Source: Euglena gracilis
Lineage: Eukaryota; Euglenida; Euglenophyceae; Euglenales
Assembly (NCBI GenBank): GCA_039621445.1
Contig: CP154956.1
Location: forward strand, 6,677,009-6,741,008
Length of the DNA: 64,000 bases
Direction: 5' to 3'
Every line of letters starts with the position of its first letter. The first letter of the stretch is position 1. A program made the translations under genes and the position numbers. Of this stretch, positions 1 through 10,200 are shown one piece after another. A model generated the notes under the pieces. It was given only the letters and a program-made list of their open reading frames with translations, did not search any database and was not told the DNA's origin.

Positions 1-2323
1 CACGGGGACAGGCTCCAGAGCGCAAGCTCAGTTGGCCCAGGCTTCCGTGGGGGAAATCAATGAATTGGACAGGCACCCACACCACAGATCCACTTAGCCT
101 GTGGTCACTTCGCATGTTGGTGTTCCAGTCGGCCCCAGTCGGACTTACATCTTTCTTGAGCCCGCGGAAGTCGACAAACACGAGCAAACGCGGCCAAAAA
201 AGTGGCCAAAAGAAGGCAGTAGTGGACAAAAGTAGGGGGGAAGCCAAAAAGCAGGAAGGGGGTCCGGAAAGAACAGGCCCTGGTGATGGTCTCATCGAAA
301 ATCTCAATAAAACGGCTGACCCAGGGGGCAGCGGGCATCCCCGTGAGACAGTGCTGTGCCAAGCAGACCATAACCCCCCCCAAATAACAGGGCAGTGCCC
401 TTTGAGTGGGCAGTGCCCAAATAACAGGGCGCCGAAAAAGATGGTTCCAATAACGGGGCACCCTCAGTTTTTTTGGTCCAAGAGGTTAGCGACAACAAAA
501 ATATCGCACGACATTTGCCTGCCGCGAGTGCTTCGCAGCAGGTTTTGGGGAGAAAAAGAAGAGACGGATGGTGCAACTGGAAGCAGGGATGGGCCAAAAT
601 TGTATTCAAGGGCTGGAACGCTCATCATTTTCATAATACAGCCCAGCCTTTTGATTCTTTCCGAAGCAGAGAGCTTTGTCAGGGTTTGATGGGTAGTGAC
701 CGAATAACGGGGCAATGGGGTAGGTCAAAAAGATGGTGCCAGTAACGGGGCACCCCGCCCCGTTATTTGGGGGGGGGGGTTACGCCAACTGACCGACCTT
801 GCAGCAGATTGGTATGAACGACAAAGAAAGCAAAACCCCCCAAAACGGGATTCTGAATCAACAATTACCAGCAGCACACAGTGGACGTGGGGCACCAGGT
901 AACAGGAACTGGTGGGGGGCATGTCCATGAGCGGTGGTCCACTTCAAGCACCCAACCACAAGAAGCCTGCACTGCTGTCCGTTTCCAGTGTCAGAGGGCA
1001 CGGGGTACGGGCGGAGGGGTGGCCCAACAACGGCCCGCAAAGGCCGAAGAGAGCCAGCCGCCTCCAGCCGGCCATGGCCACTCTGGGCGGGAAGCCGGAA
1101 CACACGCACGCACACACACACACACTACGCCGCCGGACTACCGGACGTGGGGGAGGCTGCGTTTGCTGGGGGCAGGGGTTTTCTGAAGCACGCCGGGGGG
1201 GGGGGGGGGGGGTCCCACGGGCCTGGATAAAAGTGCTGGCTGGACCCCCTCCAGGGGCTGAGAGGGGAGGGGGGTCCGGGGGTCCGGCCGACTGGCAGCT
1301 GGACCCAGAAACAGGCAAAAAATGCCAGTATCCAGCATTATTCAGCCCAAGTATTGAGCTGAAGACCCAAAAACCACCCAAAAACGCCGTTTTTGGTCAT
1401 GTGTCAAAATTCTTTTTCAGTCCAGCCCGGCTTCACCAGGCTGGCCCGAACTGTGTTGACCCCCGGCTGGAGGCTGCTGGCTGGAAAGAAAGGTGCTGCT
1501 GGCTGAAAGAAACCTGGATCTCCCTGGGGGGGGTGGGGTCCCTTCTGGCTTAAGAAACCCTGAGGGACCCCTGGCCGGGGGTGGTCACAAAATTCTGCAG
1601 ACAGGAGACCTCTGCCTCTACCCCGCACCTCCCCTTTCCCTCCTCACACGTATATTTTCCCCCCCTTGGCCTTCGCCAGGCTTCTTTTTACCAACCCGGG
1701 GGGGGGGGGGTTCCGAACCCCTCCTGACCAGAGATATGAGAAGCCTTCTCTGGGGGCGATTTCCGGGGGCGACGATTGTTCGGCGAGATTGTCTTTTAGC
1801 ACTGAAGGAATTTTTCCTTCCGTGCCTCTGTCGAGCAGACACACCACTCATACAATATACATATAATAATGCATAATAATACAACATCCATAATATAAGT
1901 AACTAAGCCAGGGGAGAGTCAAATGGTGGGGGGGGGCAGAGCTGAATTCCTGGGTGTGGTTTGTTCGTCCATAAGGGATTTCCCCTCAACTCATACATAG
2001 AGGGGAGCGGCGACAATCGCAGCCTCGCCACGCTACTTCCCTCACCCCCTTTCCCTCCCTTGTGTGCACCATCCCTATGGACGGTGCACATTTGCACCTG
2101 CCTGCCGTGGCGGGCCCCTTCCTGAATGCTCAAGGACGTGAGTACTGCGGGGACCAAGACGAAATCAACAGAATTGTTCCAACCACCCTTCTCGTCTGTG
2201 CACATTTTTTGGTAGCAAAAAGAAATGTGGTCAGCACAATATATCCACTGGTGGTCGAACCCAGGTTATGCATTCCGGAGGTTCGACCGTGAACCCCTCC
2301 CCAAATCAAGTCTCCCAGGCTTA

Positions 2324-2578
2324 TTATTTTGGGGGTCCATTTCTGGAAACCAGCGTTGGGGTCAGTGTCATCTGGGTCGGAAATGCCAAAGCGCCAGGCA
2401 GGGGCCCCGGCGCTGCCTCGGCCACAAAGAAACAAGCATCGGGCGAGGCAACGGTGGGTTGAGCGGCAGCCCCGCCCCCGCCTCCGGCCCCAGCGGCTGA
2501 GCCGGCGGCGCAGGCCGTGGTGTGCGGGCCAGGGGGCTCGAAAGGAAAACCGCCGCAGGCGACCTTGGTTGGTGCCAC
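2324..2578 (-). CDS. Possible Ala/Gly-rich exon
   Basis: A GC-rich open frame on the minus strand with EPPGPHTTACAAGSAAGAGG and ASPDACFFVAEAAPGPLPGA. GC-rich third positions resemble the transporter exons, but the content is low in complexity and the plus strand is open too. Confidence 0.2.
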   Translation of the reverse strand: MAPTKVACGGFPFEPPGPHTTACAAGSAAGAGGGGGAAAQPTVASPDACFFVAEAAPGPLPGALAFPTQMTLTPTLVSRNGPPK

Positions 2579-2699
2579 GAAACCGGAAAGTCAGAGCATA
2601 CAGCCCCCCCCCCCCCAAAACCAATGAATGCACACTAAAATGACAATTCAGACGGTCTGGAGGGGTTGTGTGGGTATGGGTATTGGTAAACCCCCCCCC

Positions 2700-3085
2700 A
2701 CTTATAAACCCCCCGGGGTTAGTAGGATCCGGTTTGGTTGGTCGGCCGAAGGGGGGGGTTAGTAAGTGGGGGGGGGTTTATAAGTCCCGGAATTGTTGGT
2801 GAAAAGCCGAACCCCAAAAATGACCCCGAAACCCCCCCCCAAAATGGCAATTTTTGGTAAATTTGGTCAAAAATGGCCTTTTTGATGATGGTCGATCTCA
2901 AAAAAGGGCCAAAAATCAGTTTTTGGGTGGTTTGAGGCCAAAAAAATCGGCCCCGGTGGCTTTCATTTTCCTTCCCTGAAGGGGGGGGTTTATAAGTCCC
3001 GGTTTGGTTGGTCGGCCCGAGGGGGGGGTTAGTAAGTGGGGGGGGGTTAGTAAGTGGGTGGGGGGGGGTAAGTGGGGGGGGGGGG
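2700..3085. repeat. Duplicated GGTTAGTAAGTGGGG / TATAAGTCCCGG units
   Basis: TCCGGTTTGGTTGGTCGGCC followed by G run, GGTTAGTAAGTG occurs at about 2728 and again, in diverged form, at about 2998; TTATAAGTCCCGG accompanies both. Non-coding and hairpin-prone. Confidence 0.6.
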
Positions 3086-3411
3086 TTATGTTGTGGGGGG
3101 GGGGGTGTTGGAATTCCGTATTCAGTATCAGCAAGGTGATAAACTAGACGGTCCATTGGGCATGGAACCCCTGTTCATTGGGCATGGCGGGCCACCCATG
3201 AAACAACAAGAATTTCTGCAACACCCTTGGGGGGAGGGGGTGCAAGTGCTGGACCCCGCCCATTGGGGTTTCAGGGTGTAGTGGGGCGGGTTTCATTGGC
3301 TACCAGGTTGAACCCAGCTATCACCCCAAAAATAAGCAAACAAAAGCCAGCCAGGTTCGAAACCTTGGCAAAAATTACGGGGTGAAACACTTGAAAAAAG
3401 AACCCTAAAAA

Positions 3412-3915
3412 ATGCCACCTAAACCCTGTACACCCTCCTCATATCGAACCCTGCTGGACCCCCCCCCAGGGTTCGATATAAGGACAGGTGGGTGGGGGGG
3501 GTGGGCCCGGGCCCCCCCCCCTTGCGGGCCGGGGGGGGGGGGTGGGGGGGGGACGCCCCCCCCCCCACCTAAACAGGTGCGCGGTCAGGGTGGCCAAATT
3601 TCGGCCCGGCGCAAAGCGCCGGGCCGAAAATTTTTGACCCCCCAAAACGACCAAAAATGCCATTTTGGGCACTTTTTGGGCAAAAATGTGCCAAAAATGC
3701 AAAAAATTTTCAGCGCGAAGCGCCGGAGGAAAAAATTGACCCTTTTTGGGGGGGGTCCCGGGAACCCCCCCCCCCGAGGGTCGGTCCGGACCCCCCTGGC
3801 AGGGGGGGGGGGGGGGGGCCGGACCCCCCCGGGGGGCCCGGGGGGGGGGGGCGGGGGGGGGGGCACACCCCCCCCACCTAAACCATGTACGCCCTCCTTA
3901 TATCGAACCCTGCCC
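3412..3915. repeat. Direct repeat ACCTAAACC.TGTAC.CCCTCCT.ATATCGAACC around G/C-run hairpins
   Basis: The unit occurs at about 3417 and 3877. The first copy is followed by its own inverse (CCAGGGTTCGATATAAGG, about 3464). Between the copies lie GCGCCGGGCC palindromes and long G and C runs. Confidence 0.6.
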
Positions 3916-4445
3916 CCCCCCCAGCTTGAGCAATCCCTGCCCCCCAGTTGAAAACCAGCCAGAGGCTTGCCTGCCCCCCCTCCGGTGCTCTTTCAAACAT
4001 CAAGCCTGAACCACTTGGGCTGCAAAGGGACCTGGGCTGGACAGGAAGGCAGAAGGGACACAGAATGGAGGCTGGATGGAGAGCCCCGCCGGATACAAAT
4101 CCAAACCTTCAACCCGGGGAACCACGCGGTGGGTTACGGTGAGAGTGGTGGGGAATACGGATTTCGGGGCGAGGAAGGCGCAGGTAACCCCCCCTCCCAA
4201 TTGAGTGCGCAGCGCCCAAATAAACGTCACACCCCCGAAAGTCCGAAAATGAAATCTAAACAAGTGCCCCCCCCAAAAGCAAAAAAAGCCACTTTACACT
4301 GAACCGCTCTCGGGTAGTGCCCAAATGAGTGCCACACCCCTGAGGGTCCGATACCATGGTCCAATAATGTACACCCCCGTACACTTAAAATGGGGTGGTT
4401 GCCGGTGTTGAAATCGATGCATTTGCAGCTTTTCACAAAGGTCTT

Positions 4446-4697
4446 TCAGTCAAATTCCTTCCCCCGCAGAAAATCTGGTTGGTAAGGAGAGAAAAGCAAA
4501 AAAACCACATCTGACTGGTTCACGTTGCATCCAATCATGCCAATCCCTCCTCTGCATCTCCTGCATCCAGAAAAACAGTTTGGAATTCCTGTTGCACTGA
4601 CTTTGGACAAGTAATTTTCGTTCGGTGGTGAAGTTTTTCCTTGCTCGTGATATGGCATGGAACTTTCCGGAGCAACCTTATCAAAAATTGTGTTCTC
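4446..4697 (-). CDS. Membrane-protein gene, last exon
   Basis: Open frame in phase with the previous exon after an AG acceptor (AAAGCACAG). Codes ENTIFDKVAPESSMPYHEQG, NENYLSKVSATGIPNCF and ends LRGKEFD then TGA. A second frame over the same bases also looks protein-like, so the frame choice rests on phase. Confidence 0.5.
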   Translation of the reverse strand, partial: ENTIFDKVAPESSMPYHEQGKTSPPNENYLSKVSATGIPNCFSGCRRCRGGIGMIGCNVNQSDVVFLLFSPYQPDFLRGKEFD

Positions 4698-6922
4698 CTG
4701 TGCTTTGTGCACAGAAAACAGTGTTTTTTGTCAAAAAAAATTCCTTTCTGGCAAAAAAAAAGGTAAACACAATTTTTGAAGCCCAAGCTCTTTCCACCGG
4801 ACTTTCCGGGGGAGGGGAGAAAAAATTAATGAAAAGAATTGGAGGCTTCAGGGGGACCCCCAAAAACATTCCACAAAAAAATTACCAACCCCAAATCCAA
4901 CACCCACTTCCTCCTTCTTTCTCCAATGATCACTTTTGGAGAGAGAAACGGTGAAGGGATCATGTGCAACCTCTTCCTCTCTGGAGCCAGCCACCTGAAC
5001 GGGTCGACGCTGTGTAGACACCACCACTTTGGGTCAGAAGACAGCGGGGCAGGGCTGGTCAGGAACCCCTGGTGGGGGGGAGAAAAAGACATTCAAAATC
5101 GTAGACCTGACAACTTGTCGGTTGGCAAAGACCCTGACAGATTCTTGGGATGACAGCTTCCCAGAAAGAGGGTGGGCCCAGAGCGGGACCCGACCCACCA
5201 ACCATGCAGTTTGCAGCTTGTGTTCAGCCCTGGATGTGGCTGGCGGTGGGTGGGTGACAAAACGTAAACAGCACAAAACAACAGCACTGCAAACAACAGT
5301 AGCAGGGGGACGATGCTGGATTGCGTGGCCCAGCTGTACAGAGGCGTCTGGTAGGAAAGAAACTCCCAGAACTGGAACCCCAAAAAAAGCACAGCGATAA
5401 GCGATAATGGTCTGACAGAGCGGGGCCGCGGTGGGGGTTAGCCCGCGCAGCACCTGGAGACCACACGAGAAAAAAAAACAGCCAGAGCGACAGCAAGCGC
5501 TGCCCACTGGGGGCCAGGCGTGCCGGTCCGGCCAGCCTTCAACTGCGCTCCCACACCGCCCCCCTTCGTTGCCCCCAACCAGGGTGTGTTAAGACCCGGG
5601 GGGGGGGGTCCCCCCACCTGGGGGCGGGGTCCCGGGGGACCCAACCCACTTTTCCCCGAAAAGGACAAAAATCGCGAAAATGCTAAAAATACACCTTTTT
5701 AAAAAAATTCGAAAAGTCTATCCACCCCCCTCTGGGGGACCCCGGGGGGGGGGGGGCGCGGCCAGACCCACCCCCCCTGCCCCCCCCCCCGGGGGGTCCA
5801 GGACCCAAAAAAAAAACCCCTGCCCCCAACGGCAAGGGGAGAGGGGACGCAGATGGAGGCCGGGTGGAGGAAGCAGGGAACAGACACCGGAAATCAGCGG
5901 AAAAAAGGGACAGGCTCGGAACCGACGCGGGACCCACTTGCTGGGCAGGGCTTGGGACAAGGTGGGGGGATTTATCTTGTTGATTTCTCCCCTTCTTTGT
6001 GTTCTTGAATAAGTGCAACAAACGTGTGTGTTTTTTGTGTTTTTTGTGATTTTCGCAAAATTTGCATTTTTTTGTGTTTTTTCCCGGCGATTTTTGGATT
6101 TTTGCTGGAACGTTATTCTTTTGACTCTGATAACAACCTCCCGACAGGTCGTCAGGTATGGAGGCACGTGGAATCATTATCAGCCGGCCTCAAAACATTA
6201 ATTGGGACTCTTGGTCAGGGAATTTCTTAAGCCAGAGGGTACCCTACCCCCGGGGGGGGGGGTCCAGCCAGCCAGCAGCTCAAATCCAGCCAGCAGCCCA
6301 AATTCGGGCTGGGAGCCCCCCCCCCCCCCGGGGTCGAGTGAAATAAAGTCGGGTCCAGCCCGGCCGGAGGCCGGGCCAGCCGGCCGAAGGCCGGCCCAGC
6401 CGGCCGCAGGCCGGCCAGCCAACTGGGCTGTCCAGCTCACTTATCCCTGCATTTTTCCCCCTCATCACAGCCCCTCCATCACAGCCCCCCAGCCTTGATC
6501 TAGCTCCACCCATCAAAATGTCGAAAATGGCCAAAATGTGTTGGAAAATTTTGTTTTTCCTCGACCCAGCCCAGCCCAGCCCGCTCCAGCCCCGGACCCC
6601 CCCCCCTCCCCCCCACCCCCCCCCGGGGGGGGTCCAGCCAGCAGCTCAAATCCAGCCAGCAGCCTTTTTGCCAGCCGGAGGCTGGACCCCCCCCCCGGGG
6701 GTCCTTAAGAAATTCCCTGCTCTTGGTGAAATTCCCAACCGGGAACTCAGGTGGCAGAGCTCGCACTTGGCGTGGAGTTGGCTTGTTCCTTTGCGCAAAT
6801 GCGCAAACGAACACACAAAAATTAATGCCAGATTTGCCGCTTCAAAGAAATGCACGCATTGAAGCCCTCAACCCCTCAACCACATCAGAGACCAACACCA
6901 GACTCACGCCACTAAACCACAT
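4446..6922 (-). CDS. Unrecognised three-helix membrane protein, 8-exon model
   Basis: Same strand as the transporter, starting about 126 bp after its stop. The model has exons 6856-6922, 6723-6788, 6168-6210, 5826-5950, 5454-5574, 5246-5411, 4908-4982 and 4446-4697 (304 residues, in frame). Likely membrane segments are WAALAVALAVFFS, LSLIAVLFLGFQFWEF and IVPLLLLFAVLLFCAVYVL, followed by a charged stretch (REEEVAHDPF) and a Cys-containing tail with CRRCRGG. Introns 5575-5825 and 6211-6722 are hairpin elements with intact 8-bp duplications. Intron 4983-5245 pairs CAGCCAC with itself. Introns 5412-5453 (42 nt) and 4698-4907 are GT-AG. Exons from 5574 down are well supported; the first four, including the start, are tentative. 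No family is recognised. Confidence 0.55.
5246..5411 (-). CDS. Membrane-protein gene, exon 6 (two helices)
   Basis: Codes LSLIAVLFLGFQFWEFLSYQ, TPLYSWATQ and SSIVPLLLLFAVLLFCAVYV. It lies between a 42-nt GT-AG intron and a hairpin-type intron starting CGCCAGCC. This is the best coding evidence of the second gene. Confidence 0.75.
5580..5822 (-). mobile_element. Hairpin intron element with 8-bp duplication CCCCCAAC
   Basis: On the plus strand it starts CAGGGTGTGTTAAGACCC and ends AAAAAAAACCCCTG as its imperfect inverse. CCCCCAAC flanks it at 5572-5579 and 5823-5830. It forms the body of the intron 5575-5825 in the membrane-protein gene. Confidence 0.8.
6216..6719 (-). mobile_element. Hairpin intron element with 8-bp duplication CTCTTGGT
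   Basis: The ends CAGGGAATTTCTTAAG and CTTAAGAAATTCCCTG are perfect inverse complements. CTCTTGGT flanks both sides (6208-6215 and 6720-6727). The interior is CCAGCC/GGCTGG-rich. It matches intron 6211-6722 of the second gene model. Confidence 0.85.
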
Positions 6923-7047
6923 TAGAGACCAACGCCAGACCACAGACCCTGAGACCCACACCACGCCACCCACCCCACGCCGCGGCCAAGTCCGGCCCAG
7001 GCCGCATCAGGGGCGGCTCGACGATGCATCACACCCAGGCGCCCCGC

Positions 7048-7201
7048 CTACATCCACCCGGCGCCGGTGGCCGGGGCCGGGCGGTCGCGGCTGCCGGAGG
7101 AGGAGCTGTCATCGCCGCTGGAGCTGGACTGCCGCCGTGGCGGGGCCCGGGGGCCACCCGGGGAGGGTACACCAGCCTTCCTCACAGCTCGGAAGACCCC
7201 C
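7048..7201 (-). CDS. SulP exon 22 (Ser-rich end and stop)
   Basis: Codes [16 protein letters not shown], a run [13 protein letters not shown], and ends GAGWM then TAG. The intron before it starts GCCGGGG and pairs GGG with CCC. Low-complexity Ser tails are plausible phosphorylation sites (inference). Confidence 0.75.
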
Positions 7202-10200
7202 CGGCAGGGGCAGATGGGAGGCCTTGAGGGGGGGTCTGGGGCTGTACGGGAAGGCCTGGTCATGCGTGTGCTTGCCGACCGGGGGGGAGGGGGTGGGTGG
7301 GTGCGAAAGGGTGCCTGCCCCTAACAGCAGGGGGGGGCAAAAACTGCACACGGGCAGGTCAAAAACTGCACTGCAAAAAAAACTGCAAAAAACTGCACAT
7401 CAACAAAAAATAACAATAAACAAGCTGAAATGGTGTGCATATGCAAAACAATGTAAATTGTGACCACATGAGAACGCCCCAATCCACCTAACTTTTGCAC
7501 AGCTTTGGAGCTGATGACAATAAAAATGAAAGCAATCAATCAAGGTGCACTGTGCATGGGTTTTCATGCGAAACGCAAGTCATGTGTTTGGTTTGGGCTT
7601 GTGACGGCCATGCCCACGGAGGTGTCAAACGGCTAAATATGGAAAAAATGCACATACCCATAGAAAGCATAGAAATTTTATATGCTTTTAATTCTTGCAT
7701 GTGATGTTCAGTTTTGGAACTTTTGGTCCATCACCTGGTGAACTTCACCATGTCACGATGCAAAAAATCTACAAAACTAAAACAAATCCACAACAACCAT
7801 CACAAACTTTGAACACTGTCTTTAGGGGATTGCCAAATGGTCTGGGAATTTCTTGCAAAGACTTCTTTGAAGCATTTGGCTTGTGTGATATTTGGCCAAA
7901 ATGCTGGGGACAAAGCCCAATCTTCTGCTCCTTTGCATTTCCACGAATATCGCAATCTTCAACTCCAACTTCAACCAAAATTTGCACACAAAAAAACAGT
8001 TTTGGATTTAGTCCCCAGGAATCCCAAAATAACCAGTTGAATCTGCTCAGGAGTGTGCAATGACAATTGCCAAAATAAGCATCGTGACATCTGTCACCAC
8101 ATGCACAAGTTGGAGATGGAGCAATTTTGGTTGGTGAATAATTGTGGAGTTGTCACCGAAACAATCTGTTTTTTGGAATGGTGGCTACAACAATTTCTGT
8201 TGTGTCGAGAGGCAAAGCAGTTGGCAAGACAGTTGGGGGCAAGACAACTGGTGGGATTACCTTAGACACAACTCATGAAAAGATTTTTTCAGAGAGACTT
8301 TTTCTTGAGAAACACCCTTCAAACAATGCGAAGAGCACCAAATAATGAGCACCTCAGGTTTCCTCAAAACTGGAATCAAAAAAAAAACTGCAAAAAACTG
8401 CACGTGTGCAGTTTTTTCAGAAAAAAAGCTGGAAAAAACTGCAAAAAAAACTGCAAAAAAAAACCCAAAATGTGAAAACTGCAAAAACTGCACGGTGCAT
8501 ATTTTGCCCCTCCCTGCCCTAACAGGCACACCCCGGGGGGGGGGGGACCCAGAAAATTTTCCTTGAAAATGGTTCCCACGGCGCCTTCAGCGCCGAGGTC
8601 GGAGGCTGGGGTGGGTCAAATCGGGTGCTCTGGGTTGGCTTGCCTGCCCCTAGCCCCCCCCCCCCCCCGTGGGGTAGGCACCCGATTAAGCACCAGCCTG
8701 GGCCTGGAGCGACCCTCCCCCCACCCCCATACTGATGGTGGGGGGATGGGGGGGTCAACCCCACACCCACCACCCACAGGGTTGCGGGGATTCACGTACA
8801 GCGCAGACCCCCCCTCCCCCATGTTTCTTTGGCCATGGCTTTGACACCGCAGTTGGTGTCGCAGGCCCCGCCACGGTTGCCCCGGCCGGATGGGGGCCTC
8901 CTCGTCGGCGGAGGCGTCGGAGCCCTCGCGGGCCTTCAGCTCCTGGCCCTCCCCGGTCAACGGAGCCAGCGTCCCACAGACCGGCAAACCCGCACGCCGC
9001 GCCCATGCACACCCCCCCCCCTCGAGAGACACACCTTTGGGGTCCATGGATTCTGTTCCCCCCCCCCCGTCTCGGAGTCGTCTGACACACGCTGGTCCAG
9101 TTGGAGCTGCTTCCACGCAGCAATTCAACGGTCTTCGGCTGCGGTGGCTGCTGTGGTTTGGGCTGATGACAAAAACCAGGCGGATGGGGCGACGATTCAA
9201 CAAGCTGGAAGCGAATTGCATGCACACATTGAAATCTGGAAAACTGGGCAAATTGATGCACTTCCGCGGTTGAAAAAGTCTGGCAGCAGTTGGGTGGATT
9301 TTGAAAACGCTATAAATGAAAATCAGATTTTTTGGGGCTAGACTTGATTTGACACTGTGGGAAAAATAAGCAGATGCTACTGACTGAAGAAGACTGAAGG
9401 ACTTGATTGACGTGATGCTGCCACCGGGTGGGTTGGTGCAGTACTGGACCATCTTGTGCATGTCCATCCCGATGAACTCGCGGCCAATCAAATCATCCAG
9501 CCCGGACCGGATCAGGCGCACAGATGCCCGGCCAATGGCAGAAAAAAAATCAAAAAGTTTTGGGAAATTGTCACCAAAATTGTGCTCACTTGCCAGGTTG
9601 CAACTCCCAAGCACACATAAATACATATTGTTACATATATCACACATTACACAATACACATTACATATGATACACATTGCCCCAATCAAAAGGCACACAA
9701 AAATACAAAAACACAAATGTGTCCCTCCCCCATTTTGCAGTGCCTAAAGGGGATGTTTCGGGGGTTTGGGGACTCGTTTTGGGGGTCATGACGCACAAGG
9801 CGGTCCTTAAGCAAATAAAAAAAAAAACTCCGCTGTCCCAGCACACTCAGTGAAAAATATTCAGGAAAATGGGCAAGAAATTTGGGCATTTTTCAGCGAG
9901 AACAGGTCGACATCAGGGGAAAAAAATGATTCCTGGCACCCTTGGACCATTGTCCATCCAAATCATCAAAAACTGTGTTTTTCGACTTTTTAATTTTTGC
10001 CCCCGTTCAAGTCCCAGTCCGACCCTTGGGTGGCCCTTTGGCCGAAAGGGGGGCGGTCCTTAAGGAAATAAAAAAAAAACTTTCCTGTCCCCTAAGGACC
10101 GCCCTGATGACGCCTCGCCAAAAAAAACATTGGGGAGAAAACCGAAATCAATGCTTTTGAACTCATACAAAACAAACAGTGTCGAGCGGGGGTGTGGCAG

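Larger units (their letters stand above)
1..4445. other. Region after the membrane-protein gene: no confident gene
   Basis: Contains a short CA/CGCA repeat (about 1095-1130) and many G and C homopolymers. Open frames exist on both strands (for example 4000-4263 minus with TVTHRVVPRVEGLDLYPAGL), but none has splice or family support. Two segments may be exons and are listed or mentioned separately. Confidence 0.6.

Noticed and set aside
3412-4009. Pro/Gly-rich ORFs of 80 to 180 codons
   Set aside because: They follow G and C runs in all frames; no support for translation.
8616-9716. 366-codon minus-strand ORF as a single gene
   Set aside because: It is transporter exons 20 and 21 read through an in-frame intron; the SulP pattern and paired intron ends show the true exons.
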